Positions 33,947 to 46,022 are shown, numbered from the stretch's first letter. The stretch: DNA of 64,000 nt from Dryocosmus kuriphilus (GCA_038277395.1 CM076195.1:157099594-157163593); one strand, 5' to 3'. Program-made: numbers and translations. Notes: a model not told the origin generated them from the sequence alone.

Positions 33947-35179
33947 GGTCCCGATACAGAGAAATCGGTTCTACAAAATATCGGTGCATCACGTATTTAG
34001 GAACATTTTCTGATTCTTTACGCTGCTCTTATAAATAAACTATCCAACAAATTTCCAAATTAAATGTATATGTTTTTACAAAAATTGATAATGCATTGTC
34101 CACTCTGACATGGCGGAACGAAAAATAATGGTGTCCTATTCTACACTAATCACAACTGCATTTGAAGAACACAATGTGTTGAAGATGTTCTATTCGACAC
34201 ACTTAAATTGAACATAATCCAATTAAAAGAATTTTTAAATCGCGGGGTTGTTTCTTCTGCATTGTGCGATTCGAAAGTTTTCGCTTTTACATGAGATTAC
34301 TGTTCTAATTACTGATCTATTCTACATACAAGGTGTGTCCGAAGACCATCCCAACCTGGGTTCATTTCTTCGCGCCAGAGCACTCCAGCGGGCTCTGCTG
34401 GGTATGAGCATAACCAGTAGTCCCTCACGAACTCCCTGACAGGCCTCGGATATTTGAAAAAGAGTCCGGGGCAACTTGGTGGGGATAACCCCACCACCGC
34501 GACGAAATAATGTGTGAGACAAGGAACTAGGTTTCTTCGTCTTTCGCAAGCTGCCGCTTCGTGTAAAGTCGAAAATACACGAACGAAAACGAACGGTGAG
34601 TCGGTGAGTTGTCCTGGTTACAAGCTGCTCGGGTTAAGCCGAAAATGCACGAATACGAACGATTGGAGCACTCACCGACGATAGCCGACTTCGCGTTCAT
34701 GACTACTCGGCTTCGACCTTGAAGCCTTTGAAGGCATTTGGAGGATAGAGTTGATTTTTCATTTTTAGCAAAATCGACGTCAACGCGAGAAGTTAGCTGA
34801 CGTTACATTTTTATCTCTGTTCTCATTGGTCTAATACTTGATTAAGAAGATAGCGTTGAACAGAAAGGCGTCAAATATGAATTTTTCAAATGTAGCGGAA
34901 AGACTTCAAATATACATGTAATGAAATTTTGAAATATTTAATCATTATGTTTTTCAGGAATTCTTATGAAATGTTTTAGACGATCTGATTCTACAGCGAG
35001 TAAATTATAAGACACTGGAGTTTTGTAAGGTTGAAATATATTGGATATATGTGTATGGGGTTTTGGGGTTAGATTAATATCTATTACTTTCAAGTCAGTT
35101 TTTATTATATCTATGTTTTTTTTCAATTGAATTTGAATATTCTAAAGTTAAAATGATAATCAATAAAAAAAATCAATTT

Positions 35180-35461
35180 CATTTTCGAATAACATTCAAC
35201 ATTATGACTTACGTGTTTTTTTTTTTAGTTTGCAGAAAACATTTTAATTTTGTATTTTTTGAAATTTTTGTTTGAAACACATTGTTCCTACTTTAATTTA
35301 AAAAAATAAAGACTAGAAACTCCTGAAGAATAAACAGTTTTAATAAATCGCACAATTGTCAAAGCAAGTGATCATAAAAATACGACAAACAGAGTTTTTA
35401 TTCAAAATAACCTATAAATAATCATTACATGGTATAATTTTGTTCAATGTTATTCGAAAAT
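35180..35461. repeat. Small inverted-repeat element in the left foldback arm
   Basis: TTTTCGAATAACATTCAACA at the left is mirrored by TGTTCAATGTTATTCGAAAA at the right. The right foldback arm lacks it, so it is a later insertion or part of the composite 35177-35796 insert. Confidence 0.6.
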
Positions 35462-35502
35462 TAAATAAACAAGCATTTTGATAAACAAAAAAAAATTTTT
35501 AA

Positions 35503-35576
35503 GTGCGTTTAGAAAGAATCGAACGCGCAACCTTATCACTATCAGCCAAGTACTCTACCAGCGAGCTACTGACGCT
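35503..35576 (-). tRNA. tRNA-like sequence (pseudogene or SINE head)
   Basis: The minus strand contains a box-A-like TAGCTCGCTGGTAGAG and a box-B-like GCGTTCGATTC at normal tRNA spacing. The D arm is plausible, but the anticodon and T stems pair poorly and the acceptor ends do not match well, so no anticodon is assigned. It lies in an insert found in only one arm of the foldback. A tRNA-derived SINE head or a tRNA pseudogene is more likely than a functional gene. Confidence 0.4.
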
Positions 35577-37945
35577 TGGAAATACTTTTACAATAGCTCG
35601 ATGACTATGCGTTCGCAATTTTTCAAATGCATTGTTCTCAAAAATGGGCTAGAATTGCGTCTTCTTGATTTTCCTCAGAAAACCTCTGGTACGTACCTTT
35701 CATTGAGGAGAGTATCAATTCAAACAAACAACACAATACCTAAAGGTCCCCTTGTTAGTAAAATTTAACGGAAGCGTGTTAAAAGTAAAAGCAGGAATAG
35801 AAAAGCTGAAAATAATTTCACTTTGAGAACGCTATATCGAATTGAAATTTATGGATTGATTTCTCATTAATAAATATTTTGTATTATATTTTCATATTAT
35901 AGCATTTATAAATAATAATTCTTTACCTATACTGCAAGGAAAATTATTGTAATTATTGAAAATAATTATACCTTCTTATTTTATCAATTATCATTACCAA
36001 TTACTATTAAATATTTATGATGCATTTATTTAACCTACTTTTTTCATTATTAAATCGTTTTATAACTTATATACATTGGAAAAATGTTCAAATTTATATT
36101 TATTTATATTTTAATAATTTATTTAAACGTGTTAAAAATGCATTAATCTCTGCTAACATTGAGGAGAATACATTACCGATGAAATCTATTCAAATGTGTA
36201 AATTAAAATAATTTTAATTCGAGCGAGGATGACTTGAATTGATTAGAATTAAAATTTCAAAACTTATATTCCACATGAAGGAAACAAAACAATTTATTAT
36301 GCCAATTTATTTTGTGAACTAATTAGAAAGAATTAAATAACGTTTACTCGTTTAACCCGATAATTATTTTTAACGTATTAAATTAATCAACATTTTTGCT
36401 TTATACTTACCCTCTGATGGAAAAAATTTCTACGAGAAGCTACAGCACTCTTCGAAACGTCATTTTTATAGCTCACTGTGAAAAATTGTAGACTTTTATT
36501 AATTATGCTTCGAAAACTACAAATTTTTATGAAAAATAAAAATTTATAAAGAATAATTATGAAGTTTTATGATTTCATATGAAAGGTAAAGATCTACTAA
36601 GAAAATGTATGCCAAATCTACAACAAAATACAATCTCAATTTTTCATAGTCTGCCTCCCTCGAATTAAAATTATTTTTATTGACACATTTGAATAGATTT
36701 CATCCTTAAAGTATTCTCCTCAATGTTAGCAGAGATTAATGCATTTTTAACACGTTTAAATAATTTCTAAAATATAAATAAATATAAATTTGAACATTTT
36801 TCCAATGTATATAAGTTATAAAACGATTTAATAATGAAAAAAGTAGGTTAAATAAATGCATCATAAATATGTAATAGTAATTGGTAATGATAATTGATAA
36901 TAACAAGTTATAATTATTTTCAATAATTATAATAATTTTCCTTGCAGTATAGGTAAAGAATTATTATTTATAAATGCTATAATATGAAAATATAATACAA
37001 AATATTTATTAATGAGAAAACAATCCATAAATTTCAATTCGATATAGCGTTCTCAAAGTGAAATTATTTTCAGCTTTTCTGAAATTGATTCTGAAATTGA
37101 TTATTGATTTTTTTTATTGACTATCATTTTAACTTTAGAACATTTAAATTCAATTGAAAAAAAAGATAGATATAATAAAAACTGACTTGAAAGTAATAGA
37201 TATTAATCTAACCTCAAAATTCCATACACATATATCCAATATATTTCAACTTTACAAACCTCCAGTGTCTTATAATTTACTCGCTGTAGAATCAGATCGT
37301 CTAAAACATTTCATAAGAATTCCTGAAAAACATAATGATTAAATATTTCAAAACTTCATTACATGTATATTTGAAGTCTTTCTGCTACATTTGAAAAATT
37401 CATATTTGACGCCTTTCTGTTCAACGCTATCTTCATAATCAAGTATTAGACCAATGAGAACAGAGATAAAAATGTAACGTCAGCTAACTTCTCGCGTTGA
37501 TGTCGATTTTGCTAAAAATGAAAAAATCAACTCTATCCTCCAAATGCCTTCAAAGGCTTCAAGGTCGAAACCGAGTAGTCGCGAACGAGAAGTCGGCTAT
37601 CGTCGGTGAGTGCTCCAATCGTTCGTATTCGTGCATTTTCGGCTTAACCCGAGCAGCTTGTAATCAGGACAACTCACCGACTCACCGTTCGTTTTCGTTC
37701 GTGTATTTTCGACTTTACACGAAGCGGCAGCTTGCGAAAGACGAATAAACCTAGTTCCTTGTCTCACACATTACTTCGTCGCGGTGGTGGGGTTATCTCC
37801 ACCAAGTTGCCCAGGACTCTTTTTCAAATATCCGAAGCCTGCTCCCTAAATGCCGTAGTTACCGGTCGGACGCCTTGGGTCGCGTGCAGCGAGTGTTTAT
37901 TTCCAACGTGCTTTTTCTGTTCGTCGCATTTGTGTACTATTGAAA

Positions 37946-38821
37946 ATGACTGAAAGAAGAGATCAGCGAATTTGCATCAAGTTTTGTTTCGATCTCGGCA
38001 AGAGTTGTAGGGAAATTATTGAAATGATACAGAAAGCCTTTGGGGATAAAAGTATCGACATAACACAGATAAAGGAGTGGTACATGCGGTTTAAAAATGG
38101 CCGCACATCTGTTGACGGTGACCCTCGTTCTGAACGACCTCTGCTGACAACACCGGAAAACATCGAGCGTGTGCGACTTGCGATTGAAGGTGATCGTCGA
38201 ATGACTGTTCGTGAAGTAGAAAATGATCTCGGAATACCGAAAAGTACTGTTTGGGAAATTTTGAACAAGATTTTGGGAATGACTCGCGTGTGTGCGAAAT
38301 TCATTCCGAAATTGCTCACGAATTTGCTGCAAGAGGTTCAGACGATCAGCAAAGAATATTACGTTGAAGTTCTTAAAAGATTTCGTGATGTCATGAGAAG
38401 AAAACGACCGCGTTTCTGGTCAATCGGTGACTGACTTCTTCACCACGATAATGCACCAGTGCATTCATGGAACCTTGTCCAGCAATTTTTGGCGAAAGAC
38501 AAGATTGTACAGCTTCTCCAGCCTCCGTACAGTCCCGACATAGCTTCCTGCGACTTTTGGTTGTTCCCAAAATTGAAAATGGCGCTCAAAGGAAAGCGGT
38601 TCGACGACATCAAGAAGATTCAGAGTAATGCAACGCGCGAGCTGAAAACTATTCCAAAATCTGCGTTCGCGGACTGCTTTAAGATGTGGAAGCACCGCTG
38701 GGAGCGTGTGGTTCAATCAAATGGGGACTACTTCGAAGGATGCCACGGCCCGGATGACGAAAGAGAGCACCAACGCGAAGATATCAACGCAGGTCGGATA
38801 GTTTTTGGACACACCTCGTAA
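37946..38821 (+). pseudogene. Mariner 1 transposase, broken
   Basis: The N-terminal DNA-binding half is intact: MTERRDQRICIKFC, a WYMRFKNGRTSVDGDPRSER motif and the second helix-turn-helix (GIPKSTVWEIL). After AKFIPKLLTNLLQ the frame jumps to ISKEYYVEVLKRFRDVM, losing the segment with the first catalytic Asp. A TGA at 38432 precedes HHDNAPVH (second Asp) and YSPDIASCDFWLFP (third Asp), with 34 residues between the two Asp as in DD34D mariners. It cannot encode an active transposase. Confidence 0.9.
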
Positions 38822-38935
38822 ACCGATTAAATAAGTCTACGAATAAATTTCTAGAGACATACGATATTTCTACACAATCCATTGCACCAATGTTTCATTT
38901 ATGACGATATAAATAAAGTAATGGACAGTCTTAAA

Positions 38936-40625
38936 CACATGACTCTTTAATACACGCCTGTATGATACCACAGTATGAACATGTGTTCTCAAAATTATAT
39001 TTTAAACAAACTAATAATTCCGTGGGCATACTGTTAAAGTCCAGTTTAAAGGCAGGTTTCTATACCAAATATGAATTTTTATCCTAAGATGATTCTTGGT
39101 AATTTTTCTAACATAGGGTTTGTGTCCAATATGGTATTGATTACTTAGGCATGAAACTTGTACAATTTTAGATTGTATTTCGACAAGTTAGTTGTGAATT
39201 TATAAGACCAGCCGATGTGCTGTCAAAATGTTTTCTTTTATATGTTCGGTAATTTCTGAATTTGTTAAATAAACTTTAAATGGAGCCGTAAATCGAGACT
39301 TTTACACCTTTATTTATATTATCATCACCCTGATCAACAACCTTATAATCTTACAAACCTTGCAGATGCTTCTAATGCTGGAGTTCACATTTGTTTGAAT
39401 GATATTAAATGCGGAGGAATGAGAGAGGGTTTAGAGTCAGCAGTTCAGGGCAATTCCGCCAAGCGCTCAGGGATTATTATCTCACAATAGGAATCATTCA
39501 GGGATTATTCTCTCAAAATGGGAATCGAGCCTCGGAGCTGTAAGTTAGCCACAATTTGTCATTCCTCGCAACTAAACTCTTAGCTAAAGTATACTGCGTA
39601 AATAGTCTAGGTTAAATTAGGTTAAGGAGTAATATAATTCTAAGTCTACAAAATTTTGAGGTTGTTTATATACTTTTTCCTGAATATAACTCTTAAAATT
39701 GTCAAAAACAAAAGTAGCATAAATACAACAAGAACACATTAATTAAATTAGGGTAAAGTCGCAACAGATAGGAACAAAAAATTCTTTAAAAAACTATGTA
39801 ATGGAACTATGAAAATAAATAATTTTTAACCGAACCAAAGCATAGTTATAAAGATCCTTTCTTTTATGCTTTCAAAGCACATAGCATTGACACTCTTGGT
39901 GTCTAATCACTAATTGGCTTGGTCGACACTGACACCAGTGACTTTTTTTGGATATTTTCGGAAACTTATGAACCTTACGCTAACCAATACGTTTTAATGC
40001 GAAGTATACAAATTTTCGAGTTCAACGCGGTTGAGCTAAATGCGATTTAATACTTTTGAATGAGAAGCATATACCAATATTCTTGACTACCTTTTCTCCG
40101 CATCAGAAAGCAGAATTAAAACACATTCAAAATGTTAATACTTTTGAATCCGACATTTTTTTGCAGGGAACCCATAGTCTTGCATCGGACGATCATTTTC
40201 TAAATAAATTGTTAGTTGATTGGGCAATGTAGGATAAGCGCGTGTAGTATCGATCATAGAGGTATAGCAAGTGTTTTCAAATAACGAATTGAACATTGTA
40301 TAACTGACTGAAAAGAATATTGCTACTTTTTGTATGCAAAAAAGGAACAATGTAGGAACGAAAAACGATTCATCCATTTTGATTTAAATAAATAGAGCTA
40401 TGTAGCGTTGAAATGTATTGAATCGAGCAACGCTGAGAAATTATGAAATTTGAATAATGAATCGATCAATGGATAAAATTGGACGAGAATTATAATGAAG
40501 TTCATATGTAGAAGAGGTGAATGGCCAATCGAGAAATGCAGTATCGAAAAAAAATTTTAATTTTACATGCTGAATTGATCAATGTGGAATCGATACATAT
40601 CGTATCAACATTGCTGCCTCTTATA
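38936..40625. other. Loop of the large foldback, no recognised gene
   Basis: There are only short ORFs without family signatures. A nine-base-scale duplication (CAGGGATTATT at 39468 and 39499) and GAATCGA words near 40420-40580 are visible. Nothing else is supported. Confidence 0.5.
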
Positions 40626-41558
40626 CCCTTCTTCAAAAAATACTGGGATATTTTAAATTTCGCGGGTTTGGAGAGTCCAATTGTCAAATTTTTTTATTAT
40701 GCTGGTATTCATGCCCCTAAAGTATAATAAAATCTACAGCTATATTCATTGTTTACTTTTTCTGTGGCAGCTGCTAAGGTTCGACGTGTTTTTATGAGCT
40801 CGGCGATTTTCGTTTGTTAAAAGAAATGGATCAGGGAATTTGTATTCAATTTTGCGTAAAAAATGAAATAAAGTGTAACAAAATGTGTGAAATGTTAACA
40901 AAGGCCTATGGTGAGTCTGCTATGAAAAAAACGAGTGTTTACGAGTGGCACAAGCGTTTCCAAGATGGCCGCGAAGACGTTAAAGATGACGAACGCCCCG
41001 GACGCCCAAGCACATCAACAACCGATGAAAACGTGAAAAAAGTGTCAGAAATGGTTACGAACGATCGCCGAATCTCAATCAGAGAAGTCGCTGATGAAGT
41101 TGGCATATCCACTGGTTCATGCCATGACATTTTTTCGAACTTTTTTGGTATGAAACGCATTTCAGCAAAACTTGTTGCAAAATTAACGATAATGCACCTA
41201 CTCACACTTCATTGCTTGTTCGTGAATTTTTGGCCAAAAACATACCGTAGTGTTGCTGCAGGCTCCATATTCGCCAGACATGGCTCCGTGTGACTTTTCT
41301 TTATTTCAAAAAATAAAGAAAACCTTAAAGGGTCGTCGTTTCACAAGCATAGATGACATTAAAAGCGCATCGCTGAAAGAACTAAAGGCTATCTAAAAGA
41401 TCGAGTTTGAGAAGTGTTTCAAGGATTGGCAGAAGCGCTGGCATAAGTGCAAAAAACCGGATGGGGACTACTTTGAAGGAAACAAGATTAATGTAGACGA
41501 ATAAATAAATATTTTTTTTTCAAAAAAAAAATTCCGTGTATTTTTGGAAGACACCTCG
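40626..41558 (+). mobile_element. Mariner element 2 (0.93 kb, deleted)
   Basis: The right end AAAATACACGGAA (reverse strand) and TCTTCC mirror the degenerate left end TTCTTCAAAAAATACTGGGA at 40630. The right terminal CCTCG is followed by TA (41559-41560); the left terminal six bases have mutated but TA precedes them (40624-40625). The 5' UTR aligns with that of mariner 3 (GCTCGGCGATTTTC). Confidence 0.75.
40826..41504 (+). pseudogene. Mariner 2 transposase, broken
   Basis: MDQGICIQFCVKNEIKCNKM opens an intact N-terminal half with WHKRFQDGREDVKDD and GISTGSCHDIF. After AKLVAKL the sequence jumps directly into the HDNAPTHTSLLV region in another frame, deleting the part with the first catalytic Asp. 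A stop follows FLAKN, a shift precedes APCDF, and TAA interrupts KAI near 41394. The terminus GDYFEGNKINVDE is recognisable. Confidence 0.85.
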
Positions 41559-41656
41559 TATTTATCTGAAGTTAGTACAATCGGGCAGAACGAAAAAAAT
41601 TTAATTTTGCATATAGTAGTGAGTTGCATTGTTAAGACTATCTATTACTTTATTTA

Positions 41657-42846
41657 CGAGGTGTGATCAAAAAGTAAGGTGACTTTTTGAATTTTGCGGG
41701 ATGCATATAGTCGATATTCGTTTTCTTTTTTTCTTATGTTGGTACACTCGTCCCAAACATATGTGCGCAGTTTCAGCTATATAGAATTTCTTGTTTGTTT
41801 GTGAGAGGCATAAAGGTTAGAAATGTTTTGCGTGCTCGGCGATTTTCTGCTGTCGAAAAAAATGGATCAAAGAATTTGCATACAATTTTGTGTAAAAATG
41901 GAATTAAGTACTCCAAAACACTTGAAATGTTGACAGTGGCATACTGTGTGTGTACTCTGTGTAAAAAAATGTTTATAAGTGGTACAAGCTTCGGGAAGGC
42001 CGAGAAGATTTTAATGACGAACCTCGCTCTGAGCGTCCCAGCACGTCAACAACTGATGAAAACGTTGAAGAAGTGAAGGAAATAGTGTTGGCGAATCGTC
42101 GAATTACCATTAGAGAAGTTGCTCGTGATGTCGGCATCTCGTTTGGCTCGTGCCAAGCGATTTTAGTGGATATTTTGGGCATGAGGCGTGTGTCGGCGAA
42201 GTTTCTTCCGAATATATATGGTTATAACGTCGAAACTAAGGCTCAATCGTCCCAGTGGAAGCATTTTGGATCACCAAGACGAAAAAAAGCACGCCAAGTT
42301 TGATCAAATGTCAAGTTTTTTCTTACGTTTTCTTCGATTATCATGGCGTAGTGCATCAGGAGTTCTTACCACAAGGTCGCATAGTTAATAAAGAGTATTA
42401 CCTTGAAGTTATGCGCCGTTTGCGTGAAGTAATACGAAAAAGACGTCCGGAATTGTGGACAAACCAGTCATGGTTATTGCACCACGATAATGCGCCAGCT
42501 CACACGTCATTGCTTGTTCGTAATTTTTTGGCCCATAACAACACCATAATCATGCCTCAGCCACCATATTCACCAGATTTGGCTCCCTGCGACTTTTTCC
42601 TGTTTCCAAAACTGAAAATACCCATGAAAGGACGGCGTTTTGCGACGATTGAGGAGATAAAGGCCGCATTACTGGAAGAGCTGAAGGCTATACCAAAAAG
42701 TGCTTATCAGAAATGCTTTGAGGATTGGAAAAAGCGCTGGCACAAATGGAGGGGGATTACTTTGAAGGGGACAGCATCAATATTAATGAATAAACAAATA
42801 TTTTTTGATAAAAATAAAAAGTCATCTTACTTTTTGACACACCTCG
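41657..42846 (+). mobile_element. Mariner element 3 (1.19 kb)
   Basis: The inverted ends CGAGGTGTGATCAAAAAGTA and TACTTTTTGACACACCTCG are well preserved and flanked by TA (41655-41656, 42847-42848). The length is slightly below the usual 1.3 kb. It is inserted in the right arm of the large foldback. The mirrored left arm keeps the empty site near 38904-38920. Confidence 0.9.
41862..42793 (+). pseudogene. Mariner 3 transposase, broken
   Basis: The start MDQRICIQFCVK is followed by frameshifts up to about 42000. The helix-turn-helix (GISFGSCQAIL) and hinge are readable from about 42020. About 30-35 residues after RVSAKFLPN are missing, including the ITGDETW-type first catalytic Asp; the frame resumes at YGYNVETKAQSS. 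The rest is well conserved: FFDYHGVVHQEFLPQG, HHDNAPAHTSLL and YSPDLAPCDFFLFPKLK with DD34D spacing. A final frameshift lies near 42750. Confidence 0.9.
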
Positions 42847-43301
42847 TATATCGTCCTAAAGCGAACATTAGTGCAATTGATTGTGTAGAATCGAATGTCT
42901 TCTAGAATTTTATACGCAGACATATTTAATCGGTTTATGTAGGATAGATCATTAATTAGAACCGTATTCTCATGCAGAAATGAACACTAGCGAATCACAT
43001 GACTTAGAAAGAATAACCTCGAAATTTGGAAAAATTTTTTAAATGGGTTTTGTTCAATTTAAACGCGAACATCCTCCACACATTGTCTTCTTAAAATGTA
43101 TACTTGTGGTCATTGTAGAATAGGGCGCCGTTATTTTTCATTTCTCCATGTCGAATGGGACAATGTATTACTAATTTTTGTAAAAATGGTGTGGATAGTT
43201 ATAAAATAATTAAAATTTTGTTTAAAAATATAGAATAATAAGCTGATGCATAATCTATGACGCAAAGGTATTTGTAGAATAAATTTCTGTATCTCGGGAC
43301 C

Positions 43302-43715
43302 TCCACGTAAAAATTACAAATTGTAATTTCTCTCTATCATGTGGCTCAGGTACATTATTTTAAACTGGAGATGGCCAACAAATATTTATTTTCTGAAATT
43401 CTAATTTAATATTTGACTTTTCCTATGACCTGAATTCAAAGTCCTCAAAATTAATACTTTTATTGTTAATTTAATTGTGTTTAGTATGTGAATATTCCAT
43501 ATCAATTGATTTTTATTTGAATATCTTCATCGATTTTTATCAGTTTTTTTTTTTTATAGAGCCCTATAAATAAAAAAATGGCGTCAATATCACGATTGTG
43601 CATTTAGAACAAACACAACAGGAAAAGTATTTGCGGCTGCAGAATCTCTATAATATATATGATCATCATAAACCATGATCAGTTATTAATTGATCATCAT
43701 CTTATAGAGTTGGAC
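43302..43715. other. AT-rich spacer between foldback and Penelope F4
   Basis: There is no ORF or repeat of note apart from short ATGATCATCAT words near 43660-43700, which partly recur outside the right end of F4. Confidence 0.4.
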
Positions 43716-44146
43716 ATGTTTCGCAGTTTTTGATCTACTAGTTGTAATATTTTAGTCGTTAAGAAATATATATTTAGCTCTTGCCCAGTGACGCGCCGCG
43801 GGGCCTCATCACAATACATAATTTTATTATGGAACAATAAATTCGGAGCCTATAACAAGGACTATACGTATATTAGAAAGAGATTTTTTAACGCAGGTAT
43901 ATTACATAACCTATAAGTACTTTCAAATTGGATTGTCACCGTTAGTCTTCGATGTTAAAAATAATGGTGTTGATATTATGCGATCATTGTTTCTTTATAG
44001 AATCAGATTAACTTCATTCCTGGACATGTAGTAGCATTGCTAGTATTATTTAAATTAATATTATTGGCAACATGCCTCGTTAGCGTGAACCACATGCCCA
44101 GGAGTGAGGTTAGGTTTCGAAGTAGTGAGTGTATATATTATGCATG

Positions 44147-44512
44147 AAATATTATAAGGAGATACGACTATAATAAAAGGAATGCACTCAGTTATTCGAG
44201 CTGCTATCGTAAGAAGTTACCATAACGGATACTAACGCCTCTTGTGGGGAAATTTAAAACTATTGTATCGTTTGCTATCACAGACAGAGGACTGATGTGC
44301 ATTGAAAACCACAATTTCATTTTCACTGTCTATTGCAGTCAAGAGATTTCCTTAATGCATAGGCAGACATTTTCATAAGCTATAAGCCTATGTTGCAACG
44401 CTTTTCCACAAGAGGCGCTAGTATCCGTTCTGGCAAATTCTGCAATAGCAGCTAAAATAACTCCAGCATAATTTTCCGGAATAGCTGATAGAGTCGGAAC
44501 TCCTTATAATAC
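44147..44512. mobile_element. MITE-like inverted repeat (about 365 bp)
   Basis: The ends AATATTATAAGGAG and CTCCTTATAATA are inverted, and subterminal words (GGATACTAACGCCTCTTGTGG against CCACAAGAGGCGCTAGTATCC) are mirrored over about 110 bp. No ORF is present. The class is not assigned. Confidence 0.7.
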
Positions 44513-44949
44513 TTCGTGATGATCGCGATACTCTGTTTTACAGACGCCATCTTGTTTGATCACATATTTAAAAGTGCGGTAAAATTTAAATCGCTCATTT
44601 TTAATAATGATTATTATTATTTAGTCATTACAATAAGACTTCTATATATTTCATTACGGAAATTAGTTTCTGATCATTTGTTGACTGCGTTGCTATGATT
44701 TATAATTTGAAACATTTCTTTAAACGTACGTTTTTTATAATTTTTCTCTGTTCCTAAAATCTTAGCATTAGAAAATTTAGATTTATGATTCGAGTGTGTG
44801 TGCGTGAGCAACTAAAGCTAGTACGGTAAGCCAATTTAATTTTTTAAGATCAATGTTTGGTTCATTATCTTGTGTCGTGGATGTCTTCAGGTTTTTATTA
44901 TTTATAATATTTAAAATTAATATATCTCCCTGACCATGTTTCTCTTCTG

Positions 44950-45570
44950 TACTAGTTTGTGATTATAGAATTACGTTCTTTAATCATGGTGATATCTAAA
45001 AAGTTAACTTTATTATTTTTCTAAATTTCTATTGTGAATTGTAACCTACGATGAAAAGCGTTGAATTTTGTAAGTAATTCATCAGTTTTCTCTTCAGGAA
45101 CACACGCTGAAATATCATCTACGTAACGAGAATAGAAGATCGGTTTAAAAGGTAATTTTTTAAAACATCATGTTCTAATCCTTCCATTACTAGATCCGAA
45201 ATCACACCAGAAAGCGGAGACATTTGGGTTCCAAAAATTTTTGAAAAACTTTATCATGAATAATACAACAAGCGTTATCTAAACAGAAAAATACCAATTC
45301 TAGGAATTCTTTAATTTGTGTGTTAGTAAAACTGTCTGATTTTGTACCAACTAATTTTTATATCCTTTAAAACCAATCCTTTTGGAAGATTAGTAAATAG
45401 AGATTGAACATCAAGTGCAACCTCAATGAGGTCCCAACTATTTTTAATAATAAAATTAGTTTTCCCTGTTGGTTTAACCCATACAGCAGGTAATTGCTTG
45501 TAAATTCTGAAATATTGTAATTTGGAGACTTACTAAAGGCTGTGACTAGCATAACAGGAGTGAAGTTAAT
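44950..45570 (-). pseudogene. Penelope F4 reverse transcriptase remnant
   Basis: Minus-strand frames read SWDLIEVALDVQSLFTNLPK (motif A region), then after stops and shifts FGTQMSPLSGVISDLVMEGL (motif B), VTYVDDISACVPEEKTDELL (motif C) and VNFLDITM. The YVDD box and LFTNLP word are diagnostic of Penelope-type RT. Several stop codons and frameshifts separate them. It is more decayed than F2. Confidence 0.75.
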
Positions 45571-46022
45571 CTGCTTATACAGAAAAACAATGGTCGAATA
45601 ATATCAACACCATTATTTTTAATATAAAAAATTAACGGGGCCAATCCAATTTGTAAGTACTTACACGTAATATGCCTGTTTTAAAAAATTTCTTTCTAAC
45701 ATACACAATCCTTGTGATAGGTTCCGAATTTATTGCTTCATAATAATATTATTATTTCTGATGAGGCCCCGTTTCGCTGGATGAAAGCTAAATACATATT
45801 TTTCAACAACTAAAATATTACGACTAGTAGATCAAAAACTGAAAAACATCTCCAACATTATACCCACGCTAGTCAACAAAACCATAACATGTATTCAGTA
45901 TCATCTTATAGATATTATAGACACTTAGGGATGATAAGACATATAACGACGATCACAAAATACGTATACTTTTTAGTTGGCACACAAAGTGGAAACATTT
46001 ACAAACAATATGTAACACGTAC

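Larger units (their letters stand above)
34440..37841. mobile_element. hAT-like foldback element in mariner 1 (3.4 kb)
   Basis: Long arms (34440-35176 with 35797-36235, and about 36650-37085 with 37085-37841) are reverse complements. The ends are CAGGCCTCGGATATTTG and CAAATATCCGAAGCCTG. Flanks CTCCCTGA (34432-34439) and CTCCCTAA (37842-37849) match at seven of eight bases, the duplication size of hAT elements. The left arm alone contains an insert of about 620 bp (35177-35796). No transposase is visible. Confidence 0.75.
34329..38818 (+). mobile_element. Mariner element 1, with foldback insertion
   Basis: The ends are CAAGGTGTGTCCGAAGACC and GTTTTTGGACACACCTCG (inverted, imperfect), each next to a TA (34327-34328 and 38819-38820). 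The 5' UTR is split by the 3.4-kb foldback at 34440-37841, and the transposase pseudogene follows from 37946. Without the foldback the element would be about 1.09 kb, short for a mariner because of the internal transposase deletion. Confidence 0.85.
33947..43301. mobile_element. Large foldback element carrying three mariner copies
   Basis: The left arm (33947-34328, continuing at 38819-38935) is an imperfect reverse complement of the right arm (about 41610-41656, continuing at 42847-43301). The end words are GGTCCCGATACAG on the left and CTGTATCTCGGGACC on the right. Mariner 1 splits the left arm and mariner 3 splits the right arm. Each opposite arm preserves the corresponding empty site (42928-42950 and 38904-38920). 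Mariner 2 lies in the loop (38936-41610). No target duplication could be assigned. Confidence 0.7.
43716..45860 (-). mobile_element. Penelope-like element F4 remnant with inverted ends
   Basis: The ends are inverted copies: GTTTTTGATCTACTAG through GGGGCCTCATCAC (43728-43812) against CTGATGAGGCCCCG through CTAGTAGATCAAAAAC (45758-45840). The GATGAGGCCCC words suggest degenerate hammerhead remnants at both ends, with cores too damaged to fold. An RT pseudogene lies between on the minus strand. A MITE at 44147-44512 interrupts the left part. The layout matches F1 to F3: 3' ends pointing outward. Confidence 0.65.

Noticed and set aside
34248..34549. Short frames around the left mariner 1 end
   Set aside because: They cross the mariner terminus and the foldback border, so they cannot represent one gene.
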